From Pegea sp. RAD2-039 (Eukaryota > Chordata > Thaliacea > Salpida > Salpidae), in NCBI GenBank assembly GCA_034620365.1, contig JAQGEQ010000284.1, forward strand, positions 310,001-374,000: 64,000 nucleotides of DNA. The letters run 5' to 3'. The notes under the pieces are model-generated. The model did no database searches, was not told the origin of the DNA, and saw nothing but the letters and a program-made list of their open reading frames with translations. Positions 12,681 through 23,700 of the stretch are shown piece by piece. How positions within the stretch are numbered: position 1 is the first letter of the stretch; each line of letters starts with the position of its first letter. The position numbers and the translations under genes are program-made.

Positions 12681-14807
12681 GTTAAAACTCCAAGCATACG
12701 GAACTTTTATCGTGGAAATTATAACAGTATAAACAAGTTTTTATCAGGTGTTGACTGGATTTCTGTTTTCAACTCTACCGAAGACATCAATGATATCTAC
12801 TCGAGGTTTACTAACATTGTTAATGAGTCAATTAAAAAGTTCATACCTTTATATAGAGTCAACAAAAAACCACACTTGCCAAGATATTTAAGGAATTTAC
12901 AGCATTTGAAAAACCTCTTATACAAACAAACTAAAGCAGATCCTTCCATCAAACCTCTATACAAAGATCTTTGTCTAGTCTACAAGAAATCAGTTTATAG
13001 CCTCTATTTAGGAAAAGAAAGTGCAATCTTATCTTCACCCAGCAAGAAAACGTTTTTTCGCTTCATTAATCACAAGCTTAAGGCGAGATCTCATCTACCT
13101 CCCTTGCTTGATAACGCCAATCAGCTGGTGATGGAACCAAAGAATAAAGCTGAATTGCTAAACAAACAATTTGAAAAGGTTTTTATAACCGATGATGGCA
13201 ATACTCCTACTATTTCCTACTCCAATATCCTTTCAAATATCTCTGAGATGGTAGATCTAGACATAACAGTTGATATAGTATCTAAGGCTATTTCTTCTCT
13301 AAAATCAACAGTTTCCAACACCCCAGATCAAATCCCAGCTTTGTTTTTAAGAAAAAGTACTTCTTCTTTAGCGCTACCTTTATCGCTACTCTTTAACATG
13401 ACTCTTAAGCGGGGAAGACTTCCACAAATTTGGAAGAATGCTATTATTACTCCAATTTATAAGAAGGGTCCCAGAAACACTGCACTTAACTACAGACCAG
13501 TTTCGCTGACTTCGGTTATCTGCAGAACTCAAGAACATATCATTCACAGCCATATAACTAGCCATTTGACGGAGCATCATCTAATATCTGATGCCCAGCA
13601 TGGCTTTGTTAAGCAAAGATCTTCTTTGACTCAACATCTCACTTTTTTCAATGAGATTACAGCTCATTACGAAAGTAATACTCCATGTGACATCATATAC
13701 CTTGATTTTGCTAAAGCGTTTGATTCTGTTCCACACAACAAGCTCATTACTGTATTGAAAAACATAAAAATCAGCAACTCTATCTTAAAATGGATTGAAG
13801 ATTTCTTATCAGGTAGAACCCAACGAACCCGTGTAGAAAGATCTTTATCTACTCCTAGTAAAGTCACCAGCGGCGTTCCTCAGGGTTCCGTTCTGGGTCC
13901 ACTTCTCTTTTTGATTTTCATTGAAGACCTCATCAGAAGACTAATAACAGTAGACAATGTCAGTGTGTTTGTGTATGCAGATGACATCAAGCTATTATCT
14001 GGTTCTCACTCAAAACTCCAAACTGCACTAAACATTGTAGAAAACTGGTCTGCGAATTGGCAACTTAAAATCCAGCCAACAAAGTCTGAAGTTATAACAT
14101 TCTCCCGTAAGCCAGCGGCCAACTTCAGCAACCAATACTACATCAATGGATCCATTCTTGAACGAGTATCCTCAGTCATAGACCTCGGCATTACTCTGAC
14201 ATCTGACTTCAAATGGCACAGTTATGTTTCCAGAATCTTTGGAAAATCTATCAAGCTTGTCCACCTTATCATAAAGACCTTTAATTCTAAAGATCCATGG
14301 TTTTTCGTCAACCTTTTCAAACTGTACATACGCCCTATTCTTGAATACAATATCAGTGTATGGATGCCATATCAAGTTGGTGATATCAGAAAAATCGAAT
14401 CTGTTCAGGCAACATTTACGAGATTGGTTTGCAGGAAACTTAATATCGAATACGAGAGTTATAAGCATCGTCTCAGCTTCTTCAATCTAGATACTTTGGA
14501 AATCCGAAGAATTAAATACGACCTTATTCTGATTTTTAAAATTATTCACAACCTAATTGATCTTCAGTTTGATGACTTTTTCTCCATTAGTCCCTCCCTC
14601 AAGTTATATCAACTTAGAAGACATAAATTACATCTTAATAAGCCCACTCCACCAGCTACGTTAACCAGATTAAGTTTTTTCTCATACCGCACAATCAGTA
14701 CATGGAACAATCTGCCATCAGAGATTGTCATGTCAAAATCACTTATGCTGTTCAAGAAAAAGCTGAATTGTTATAATATCGCCAACATTGCCATTTCTAA
14801 ACTGTGA
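12681..14807 (+). CDS. LINE family A ORF2 remnant: reverse transcriptase, open frame
   Basis: About 708 codons are open without a stop, from the truncation point to TGA at 14805-14807. The N-terminal endonuclease domain is missing, so this copy cannot mobilise itself. Visible in order: the linker region (VDWISVFNSTEDINDIYSRF, about residues 21-40), the fingers (ALNYRPVSLTSVICR), QHGFVKQRSSLTQHL, motif A DIIYLDFAKAFDSVPHNKL, SGVPQGSVLGPLLFLIF, motif C VFVYADDIKLLSG with intact YADD, SEVITFSRKP, SDFKWHSYVSRIFGKS and a thumb region. Nothing before residue 65 serves as a natural start; the frame simply enters at the truncation. The intact frame suggests recent insertion, since an untranslated dead-end copy should gather stops. 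Confidence 0.9.
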   Translation, partial: VKTPSIRNFYRGNYNSINKFLSGVDWISVFNSTEDINDIYSRFTNIVNESIKKFIPLYRVNKKPHLPRYLRNLQHLKNLLYKQTKADPSIKPLYKDLCLVYKKSVYSLYLGKESAILSSPSKKTFFRFINHKLKARSHLPPLLDNANQLVMEPKNKAELLNKQFEKVFITDDGNTPTISYSNILSNISEMVDLDITVDIVSKAISSLKSTVSNTPDQIPALFLRKSTSSLALPLSLLFNMTLKRGRLPQIWKNAIITPIYKKGPRNTALNYRPVSLTSVICRTQEHIIHSHITSHLTEHHLISDAQHGFVKQRSSLTQHLTFFNEITAHYESNTPCDIIYLDFAKAFDSVPHNKLITVLKNIKISNSILKWIEDFLSGRTQRTRVERSLSTPSKVTSGVPQGSVLGPLLFLIFIEDLIRRLITVDNVSVFVYADDIKLLSGSHSKLQTALNIVENWSANWQLKIQPTKSEVITFSRKPAANFSNQYYINGSILERVSSVIDLGITLTSDFKWHSYVSRIFGKSIKLVHLIIKTFNSKDPWFFVNLFKLYIRPILEYNISVWMPYQVGDIRKIESVQATFTRLVCRKLNIEYESYKHRLSFFNLDTLEIRRIKYDLILIFKIIHNLIDLQFDDFFSISPSLKLYQLRRHKLHLNKPTPPATLTRLSFFSYRTISTWNNLPSEIVMSKSLMLFKKKLNCYNIANIAISKL

Positions 14808-14890
14808 ATTTTTCTCTTTTACAATACTATGATTCTGTGCAATTCTTCATTGTCATATGCTTTTTCGTTTACACATCAAATAGATCTAAT

Positions 14891-14974
14891 TTGTGAGAAT
14901 GTGTGTTAGCGAGAGGTGCTCTTTTTAGGCACCCTCCTTCACATTTATTGTAATAAATAAATAAATAAATAAAC
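14891..14974 (+). repeat. LINE family A 3' tail with small hairpin and TAAA repeats
   Basis: TTGTGAGAATGTGTGTTAGC leads into GAGAGGTGC...GGCACCCTCC, whose GGTGC and GCACC arms can pair across a T-rich loop, followed by TTCACATTTATTG and (TAAA)n. Related tails occur at about 43039-43135 (SINE), 47031-47095 (lone tail), 48269-48360 and 2079-2155 (minus strand). In known LINEs such a 3' structure is what the reverse transcriptase recognises; that role is inferred here. Confidence 0.85.
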
Positions 14975-14978
14975 AACA

Positions 14979-15810
14979 GCAAGTCATACTTAATTCGTTT
15001 TCTTGAAGTTTTCTTGAGGTTTTTATTAGTGTTCCTCAAGGAAGCATTATTGGTCCCTGGTTTTAAATATTTATATCAAATGACATTACAGAAGGTTGTA
15101 CATCGCTAAATAGTTCTGAAAATTTAATACTTTTTGCCGAAGATAATAAACTTTTTAGAAATCAGCAGCTCTTCAATCTTCTTTAGGAACTATTTATGCC
15201 TTCAATGGAGACAACTGAAGCTCGTCACCGACAACTGTTTACACTTGTCAATAAGTAAAACTTTCAAATCTTACTCAATATCAACTGACTTTATTTATAT
15301 AACAAAAGAATTTCTTCGATGTCAGGCCATGAAAGACCTTGGAATCTTCATTTATCAAGACTTAAAATGTTCAAAATTATTGTTTTCCATCTTAACTTTA
15401 AAGAATAAACATCGCAATCTCCCATACGTCCCCAGAGGATCTTCAATCAAAAGTAAACCGTTTAACAAGTTTAAGAATACCTAGTGGGTAACAGCTTTTT
15501 AACGAAGTAAACAAGTTCTAGAATTTACTTATCGATTCGATCTCTGCATCAAAATCTATCTAATCTTCTAAAATATTGTTAAGAAATAAGATTTAAGTAG
15601 TTTCCTGAATAAGTGATATGTAATACTGCCAGTTTCCTCACTTTCTTCTTCTATTTTGTCAAATTACACTGTTTCTATTCTTTCTGTATTAGTCTTAAGT
15701 TGTTATATATCTAAGACCTTCCAATTACCTCTTATATTACTTGGTTTTGGTTCGCTATAAGAGCTGTTGAACTTGTAACTCGCAGCCACGCGTTAAATAA
15801 ACAAATAAAG
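14979..15810 (+). mobile_element. LINE family B, right part, decayed
   Basis: Resumes where the left part stopped. The conceptual frame shows SVPQGSIIGPW, then LILFAEDNKLF (degenerate FADD box), LQWRQLKLVTD, NCLHLSISKTF and MKDLGIFIYQDLKCS, all characteristic of non-LTR reverse transcriptases, with several stops and frame changes. The element ends near 15810 after CGCTATAAGAGCTGTTGAAC, ACTCGCAGCCACG and a TAAATAAACAAATAAA tail. A short match to this end appears near 61363-61405. Confidence 0.8.
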
Positions 15811-15984
15811 AATTCCAGATTTACAAACTTTTAAAGCACATAAATGATAATAAAACAAACACTATTTAATAAAACTGAAAACAACCATGTATATCTGTAT
15901 ACCAGGGTAGATATTCTGAAGATCCAATTGTCACACATACAGCAGGATCATACTCTTCACTTCAATATGATAAGCAACAGAATG

Positions 15985-16187
15985 AAAAAATTGATGCGAT
16001 TACGATTGGATAGCGTCACAGAAGCTGTCAGAATGATAGTGAGTACAGTGATGAACTGCCTACGAGGCTTCAACTTCAGCTTTAAGCTCGGAGTTTTGTG
16101 CCTTCTAGAAATGTTGTTGTTAACCACACTAATGAGGCCCTTTTACCCGAATGTTCATGGACTTTTCCTTGTGGCAAATATGTGTCC
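15985..16187 (+). repeat. Dispersed repeat of unknown origin, copy 1
   Basis: This segment matches the reverse complement of about 48833-49035 over roughly 200 bp. One frame shared by both reads SEYSDELP (TEYSDELP in the other), then RSFVPSRNVVVNHT and WTFPCGKYV, with in-frame stops in both copies. It may be a fragment of another retroelement or a retrocopied host exon; I do not recognise the parent. Confidence 0.6.
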
Positions 16188-17784
16188 ATGATATCATTTA
16201 AAAATTTAACTACTATAAAAAAAAACTAGTTAATAAAACTCATAGTTTTTTTAGCAGACATAGTCAGTGCTACCAATGCTTTGAAATTTAAAGATAAGAG
16301 TATCATATAGTCGAGAAAAGGAAGCGTACTCTAAGAAAGAGCTACAGAAGGATCTAAGAAAGAAATCATAGTTTATTATTTATTTCTATTTATTGTACAT
16401 CTCACAGTCTGGTAACCATAATTCTCATAACTAAATAATGCGTAAAAACCTGGTTGCATTTTCTACAAGAATGCTACAAATAGCTTTAATCAGTAAGTAA
16501 GAAATTTATGTCAGTCTGAAAAATTAATTTAAGATAAAATATAATACAAAAATTGGAATACCATCAAGAAAATTTTAATAAAAATCACCCAAATTTCGTC
16601 AAAAAACATTTTGGCTGTTTTTGTGATGTTTCGGTTTAGTAGGTGAACATAGCATTACGTTACGACAGTTTTATTATATCAAATTTTGCTTTTATAATCA
16701 GTTTGGTGTTATTTGAAATTCTTACTTTATTAAACTTATTTCTGTGCAGTATTTTTTTATCGTTGTATGTTATAAGTAAGTAATAAAAGTTTTTTCTAAA
16801 TAAATATTTACATTTATTTTCTTTTCTTGAAAGCATTTTCTTCAATTATTTAACCTAGAATAATTATTTTATAAATAAGTTAACTTTAAATAATTTTTAA
16901 AGATTATTTTGTTCATTTTATAAAAATTGCATTTAGTTAATATATTTAATATTTTCTTAGTTTATAAAATAGTTTAAAATGAAATTATACTTGTGAATTG
17001 TAAACCAAAAAATTTAAACTCAATATTTAGTAATTTTACAAAATGTTCTTCTATTATTAACTAAAAATAAAAAAATGTTTAAAGTACATTAAATAATTAT
17101 ATATTATAAAATAAGAAAAATCTAGTTGTTAAGTTTATTAAAATATCTAACTTTTAATACTACTTTATATAATCATAAATTAGATATATTATAAATTATA
17201 ATTTTGTAGATTTTTTTCATGAAATATATAAAGTTTTTATAAAAAGAAAATAAATTATTATTTTGATTCATAAAATTGAATTTTAATTTTTTTCAATGAA
17301 TTTTCAATGAAGTTTGAAGTTTTATATATTCTGAAAATTAATGTTTTGAAAGTTTAAAGAAATTTTTTATCAAAGTTTGTATGTTTTCTTCTTCATTTAG
17401 CAGAATATTATTATAAGAATAATTAGATAGATTCTTTGTCTCCTGAAAAAGTTAATCTCTTATAAGAATTTTTTATGATACAAATAGTAATCTCTAAATT
17501 TGCTAAAAAATGATTTCTTTGTTTCAAGTTTTTATTAATTGTTTTCTAAAATAAACTTTATTGAAATTATTTGTTTAAAATATTTAAATAAAATGTCGTG
17601 AAAGTTTTTGTTTAATATTTGAACTGATTTAATTTAAACTTTTCAAAATGTCAATAATTAAACGATTTTTTACAGCAAATAATTTTTCTGAACAAAAAGT
17701 TTTACTTGAAACAGTTGATTATTGATATTTTCAAACAAAAAAACAACATTTAAAATAACTTAAATATTAAAAACATTTAAGAAC
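16188..17784. other. AT-rich spacer upstream of HECTD1
   Basis: No exon, RNA gene or clear repeat is visible. Composition is dominated by short A and T runs. The HECTD1 promoter should lie at the right end, but no specific element stands out. Confidence 0.5.
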
Positions 17785-20700
17785 ATGGCAGAAGCTGACC
17801 CAGATACTTTATTAGAATGGCTTCAAATGGGCGTAGGAGACCAGAGAGATATGCAACTGATAGCTTTGGAGCAATTATGCATGCTTCTTCTGATGTCTGA
17901 TAATGTGGATCGTTGTTTTGAAACGTTTGTTGGAATATTTGGAAGTAATTTCATATAAAAATGTGTCCTCTTTACAGATACCCACCTAGAACCTTTCTGC
18001 CAGCTCTTTGTAAAATTTTTCTGGATGAGACTGCTCCAGAAAATGTTCTTGAAGTGACAGCTCGTGCAGTTACTTATTACTTGGATGTTTCAGCTGAATG
18101 CACTCGACGAATTGTAGCAGTTGATGGAGCAGTTAAAGCTATCTGTAATCGATTGGTTTTAGTTGATCCAAATGATCGTACTAGTAAAGACTTATCAGAA
18201 CAATGTGTTAAGGTTTGTGAATTGTTATCAATTGTTTGGTGATTTAACAAATGTTTAAAGGTTTTGGAATTCATTTGTACACGAGAACCTGGTGCTGTGT
18301 TTGAAGCTGGTGGTCTTAATTCTACTTTATCATTTATTTGTAATTGTCAGAAGTTCATACATAAGGTTGTGATTTTCAACTATATGAGAAAGTTTGAATC
18401 TTCATCAATTATTTTTTAATGTAGGACACCTTACATTCTGCTATGACTGTTGTAACTAAACTTTGTGGAAGAATTGAAGTAGGAAGTGAATTTATGTCTG
18501 ATTGTGTGAAGTCTTTGTCATCTCTTCTACTATTTGATGATACTTTTGTAAGATTTTATTTCCTGTTTTAGTTATTTAAAAAGTTTATAAACTTTTTTTG
18601 TTGTAAATATTTATTAATTTGTCACTGAAAGTTAAAATATTTAAATAAATATCTCACTGCTTCATATCTGCTTTCTTTTCAATATTTTGATATTTACATC
18701 TTTTAAAAGTGAAGAAATAAGATCTTATCTTAACAAAACTAAATCTTTAAATCATTTTTCAGGTATCAGATGGGGCACTGAGATGTTTTGCAACATTAGC
18801 AGATAGATATAGTCGTAAGAATGCCGACCCTACCCCATTAGCGACTCATGGTCTAACTGAAGAGCTAATCAAACGTCTTGCCAAGTAAAATTTCATCAAA
18901 AAACTCTTCAATCTAATTTTATTTTGATTTAAAGCGGTGGCAGCAAAGTAAACACAACCTTATCCACAAAAGCAAATACTCCCGGGAGCACTCAGACTCC
19001 AACCTCTGATTCTAAAAACAGTTTAGGCATCACAACAATTATAAATCTTTTATCAACTCTCTGTAAAGGATCAGAACTCATCACTTTTGTAATTATCATT
19101 TCTTCAATGTTTTTATGATTTTTAAACTTTTTTTTTATTCTGTTTAGGATTTACTTCGTTCTGATTTACCTTCAGCAATCGAGGAAGCTATGAAAGGAAG
19201 CGAGAGGTAGATTTGAATCCAATTTAATAAAGACACAAAAAATCTTCTACCTCTTTCATTCCACAGAAGTTGCCTGGATACTCTAAGACTTTGTGATCTC
19301 TTACTGATAGTTTTATTCGAAGGAAGACATGCTCTTCCAAAGATGAATTTATCTTTTTATGTTGGAAGCGGATGTAATAAAAATTTTGCAGCTTATAGAA
19401 AGTTTGAAAATGTGAATGGTGATCGTTCACACAGACAACTAATAGATTGTATCAGAAGTAAAGAAACTGATGCTTTAGTTGATGCAGTCGATAGCGGAGG
19501 TAACTTGATGATCAATTACTCATATAATAATCATCTTTTACTTCAGCTTATGATGTGAACTTTATGGATGATGTTGGTCAAACCCTTTTGAATTGGGCAG
19601 CAGCTTTTGGGACACAAGAAATGGTGACATGTTGTTGCTGCTTTAAATTTTAATGTTTACTTGAATATATGAAAGTTGAATATTTGTTTAATCATTGTTG
19701 ACGTTTCAACTTATACAAATATCACGAATTACACCATCAAAACACCATCTACTTCTCGTTTATATAAACTATTTTTCATCTTACAATTACTAACTTAATA
19801 CCCTTGTAAGTTCTACTGACGTAAGCTGGTGACATATTTACATAAACGAGATGTATTAACTTTCACTTGTAAAGCAGTTCACAGTTTCCTTGTAACTAAT
19901 TTTATTGAAATTCTCAACTAAAGGTGGAGTTTTTATGTGATCGAGGCGCTGATGTCAACAAGGGTCTTCGATCTTCATCCTTGCATTATGCTGCATGTTT
20001 TGGAAGACCTTCAGTGGTGAAAACACTTCTTTTAAATACTGCAAACACAACTCTACGAGATGAAGAAGGAAAAACTGCTTTAGAAAAAGCTAAAGAAAGA
20101 GGCGATGAAGGACATAAAGAAGTTGTTCGCTTGCTTGAAAATCCAGGTATCTATAAAGATCTTTGAATGAGTCACGTGATCTTCAACGAGCTTGAAATTA
20201 TTTCATTCAACTTCTAGATACCTGGCTTGCTTCAGATGAAGCAGTTCAACGCAAGAACAATAAAATAGCTGAAAAAAAGAAAGATAATGAGATGCAGAAG
20301 AGTAATGAAGACACAGATGTTGAAAGTGAAAAATCTGATCTTGAAATGGTTCCTGTGTATCTTGAAAGGTTTTTTTCATTCATAAATATTTCAAAAATCA
20401 TCAAAAACTTCTCGTCAGGTTCTTTCCTCTTCTTCTAAACACTCATCAAATGGCGGTGACTCCACAAGTATCTTCAAATGCGTTGATATTAATCAAAAAA
20501 ATGGTTTTCTTCGCAAATAGTGAACAAATTGAAAAAGTTGTTCAAACAAAACCAATTATTGTTGAAAATATTGCTGATGTAATAGCAGCAACTCTTGATA
20601 GAGAAGTAAACATCTTTTCTACATCTCATAATCTCTAAATTAAACTTTCATCTTTTTCATGAATCTTTATTTTAGGAATTAGCTTTAGATGTAACTCGTT

Positions 20701-23700
20701 GAAATAGATTTGAGTTGTTGAAAGCTCTTAAAAGTCATTGAGATAGAAATTCTATATTTGTAACTACTTCCAACCAATAAACATTCAAACTTTACTTCAA
20801 ATCATCTCAATTTTACTCTTGTGATCAGGAAGATGATGAGAGTCATATGGTGGCATTAGAGATCATGGATTCATTAATGAGGAAATGTGAAGACATCTTC
20901 ACCCGATCTTTCGCGAGAGATTGGGTCGTCAATAAAGTTTTTAATGTTGCTGACTTTTCATCAGAATATAATTCATCTCAAACCAACTTCCAACAAATAA
21001 ATGAAATATCAATTGATGAAAGAACCAAACCACCAAAAGGTTTCTAACTCTTCATCACATTTAAGATTCAAGCAAATGATTTACAGAAGAAGTAGAAGAA
21101 GAAGTGAGTGTTGTAAACACCGAAGCAAAACTCGACTTAAAATGTGATGAAGTTTATAAATGGAAATCTCATCTAACTATCGTCCGTCACATCGATTGCT
21201 TGTATCTATGGTCAGGTTCTGTTGCTATGGAATTATCGCTTGCTAGTAACGGATGGTTTCGATACTTACTAAACAATAAACTCTTCACCATGTACTCGAG
21301 CGGCACACCAGAAGTTAGCTTGGAGAAAAACGGTTGGTTGAAACGTCTCGCTTCCAATTTTTTATTTATTATTTCTTTAGAAAGCAAATGTGAGTTCCTA
21401 TTAAAGCTCCAAAGATCATACAAAGAGTCATTTGAAGCTAAAAATATGGTTGTGAGCGTTCTTAGCGAGTCGGGAACCAATCAAGTTACTGCTGGTAACT
21501 GGATATTTACTTCTTTGAATGAATCAGAGTTATCTATAACAAATAAAGAGGGAGACCAGGTAAGTGAACTGAGATCACATCAGTATCTTCATCTAGATGA
21601 CTTTTAGACTACTTTATTTAATTGTGATTTAAATGGATTCAAATTTGAATCAAATCGTGGAACAGAAAGTTCATTTACAACTTCCAATAATCGATCAGTT
21701 GACTTTTTAAAACCTGTAGTTGCTAGTAGTTCATTGGCAGATATAAGGAAAGCTGTTGAAGTATCACATCGTCAAAAAGAGGTCCGAGTCGTCTCCTCAT
21801 CACCAAAATCTGAATTTATTCATTTCAGGAAGAAACTAGAAAGAAAGTCAGTGTTTTTTCACGACGATTATATGAACAATATTTCCGTAATCTTACTGAT
21901 AATTCACAAAGTATAGTGGCAAGATTACGACAAATTTCATCAAATATATCAGCAAGTTTGAATGATGAAGGTGATATTAGTAACTTCTTTATCATCTAAC
22001 CACTCATCTTCAAACTACTAATTGATGTGTAGGTGATGATGACAACTACAAACAAGCTCTTGTGTCATTCTGTGAGCTTTTAACCGAAAACAAGTTACTT
22101 TCTCCAATTGATATATGTAGTAGTGGGATTGTTGATATTCTTCTGAACTCAGTAAGTTTCCTGATTCAATTTCAACTCTACATCCTCAAAAACCCTTTTT
22201 TTAGCTCGTTAAAGGCGACAAAGATCTTTTAAAGAGCAGATTCAAGATCTTTTCTCAAGTCTTTCTAAATGAAGATGCTCCTCTTCGAACCTTTGTTCGT
22301 AAATTAGTTGCAGTCCTTGAATCCATTGAAAGGTACACTTTAAATCTCCCCAACTTTTACTTATTCCCTCTTTTAGACTTCCTGTCTATTTGTACGATGC
22401 TCCTGGGAGTCTCACAGGGACCTTTAGTGCTCTCACACGGAAGTTCAAGTTCGAATTAGAAGCTTTAGGTAGTAAGAAAGTAGAAGAACCATCTTGCTCG
22501 AAAGAAGAGTTATTTGCGAGTAATGAAATCACCAACAAACCCTTGAAAGTTGAAACACTTGCAAGTGTGAAGGATTTGAATCACTTCCTCATCAAAACAG
22601 TGAGACATCTTTAAATCTCTTCATCATCTACATCCTCATCTTACAGATCTCTAAACAATGGTATGATGAAAATGTTGAGACATTTAATTACATCAAAAAA
22701 GTCAAACAACATTCACCTTTGACCTTCACATACGCGCGCGACTTCGATACCAACGGAATCTTGTTTTGGATTGGAACCAACGCGAGGTACAAAACCCAAA
22801 TCTTCAAATAACTCCCAACATCCTTCTTCACCAGGACATCATATGAATGGATCAATCCCGCCAAGCATGGACTGGTCCACATTACCAGCTCACATAATTT
22901 ACCTTTTGGCAAATTAGAAGATGTCCTTCGACGAAGTCCAGTCCCAGTCAATTGTCACACTAAAGACGACCAGAAGGCCTGGATCGCTATCGACTTCGGT
23001 ACGCGTGGTTTCCATGGTGATGATGATTGATGACGCGATCTTGTTGTAGGTCTGTGGATCACTCCAACAGCTTACACGATTCGTCATTCGCGGGGCTATC
23101 CAAAGTCAGCTTTGAGGACATGGACTTTTCAGGCAAGTAAAGATGGCAAGCAGTGGACCGATTTACTGGTCCACAAAGATGACACGTCACTAAATGAACC
23201 TGGGTAAGTTTCACCAACTACCGACCCACACTCGTAACCATGACAACCACAGATCCACGGCAACTTGGCCCATCACTAAGGACGATGCAAATACTTACCG
23301 ACATTTCCGAATCCAACAAATGGGTAAAAACTCGTCCAAACAGATGTCATATCTGTCCTTGTGTGGCTTCGAACTATATGGGACAGTGGTCGGCATCTGT
23401 CCTGACACCGAAACTCTGTTGAAACAGAAGCAGAAAAAGGTTAGTGACCCCCAACCACCCCTGCCCCACTACCTTCACTTCCTGTGTTTGTAGAGTGCGG
23501 ACCTCTCCGCTAATTTAACTTTTGGATCCAGAGTGGTCCGCGGGGCGGATTGGAAATGGAAGAATCAGGACTCAAATGGAATTGGAGTTGTCACCTCGTC
23601 CCCATCTAATGGTCCGTTCCGCTTCACTGATTCTCAACCCGTTTCGGTAAACGACCATTTTCAGCAGGTTGGGTTGAAGTGACCTGGGAGTCCGGGATGT

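Larger units (their letters stand above)
12680..14978 (+). mobile_element. Young non-LTR retrotransposon (LINE family A), 5' truncated
   Basis: The element starts inside the ORF2 linker between endonuclease and reverse transcriptase, contains an uninterrupted reverse-transcriptase frame, and ends with a 3' untranslated region, a short hairpin-forming tail and (TAAA)n at about 14954-14974. It sits inside an older LINE: the flanks AAAAGATAA on the left and ACAACAGCAAG on the right join to match the unbroken copy at about 35475-35495. The 5' truncation and simple tandem tail are typical of target-primed reverse transcription. Any target-site duplication is hidden by the A/T-rich junction. Confidence 0.93.

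Noticed and set aside
15844..16191. A 115-codon plus-strand open frame
   Set aside because: It crosses a dispersed repeat in a different frame from the one conserved between the two copies, so it is a chance frame.
20677..20720. Possible extra HECTD1 exon after TTTTAG (GAATTAGCTTTAG)
   Set aside because: It meets stops at once, and the flanking exons already join in phase across 20606-20828.
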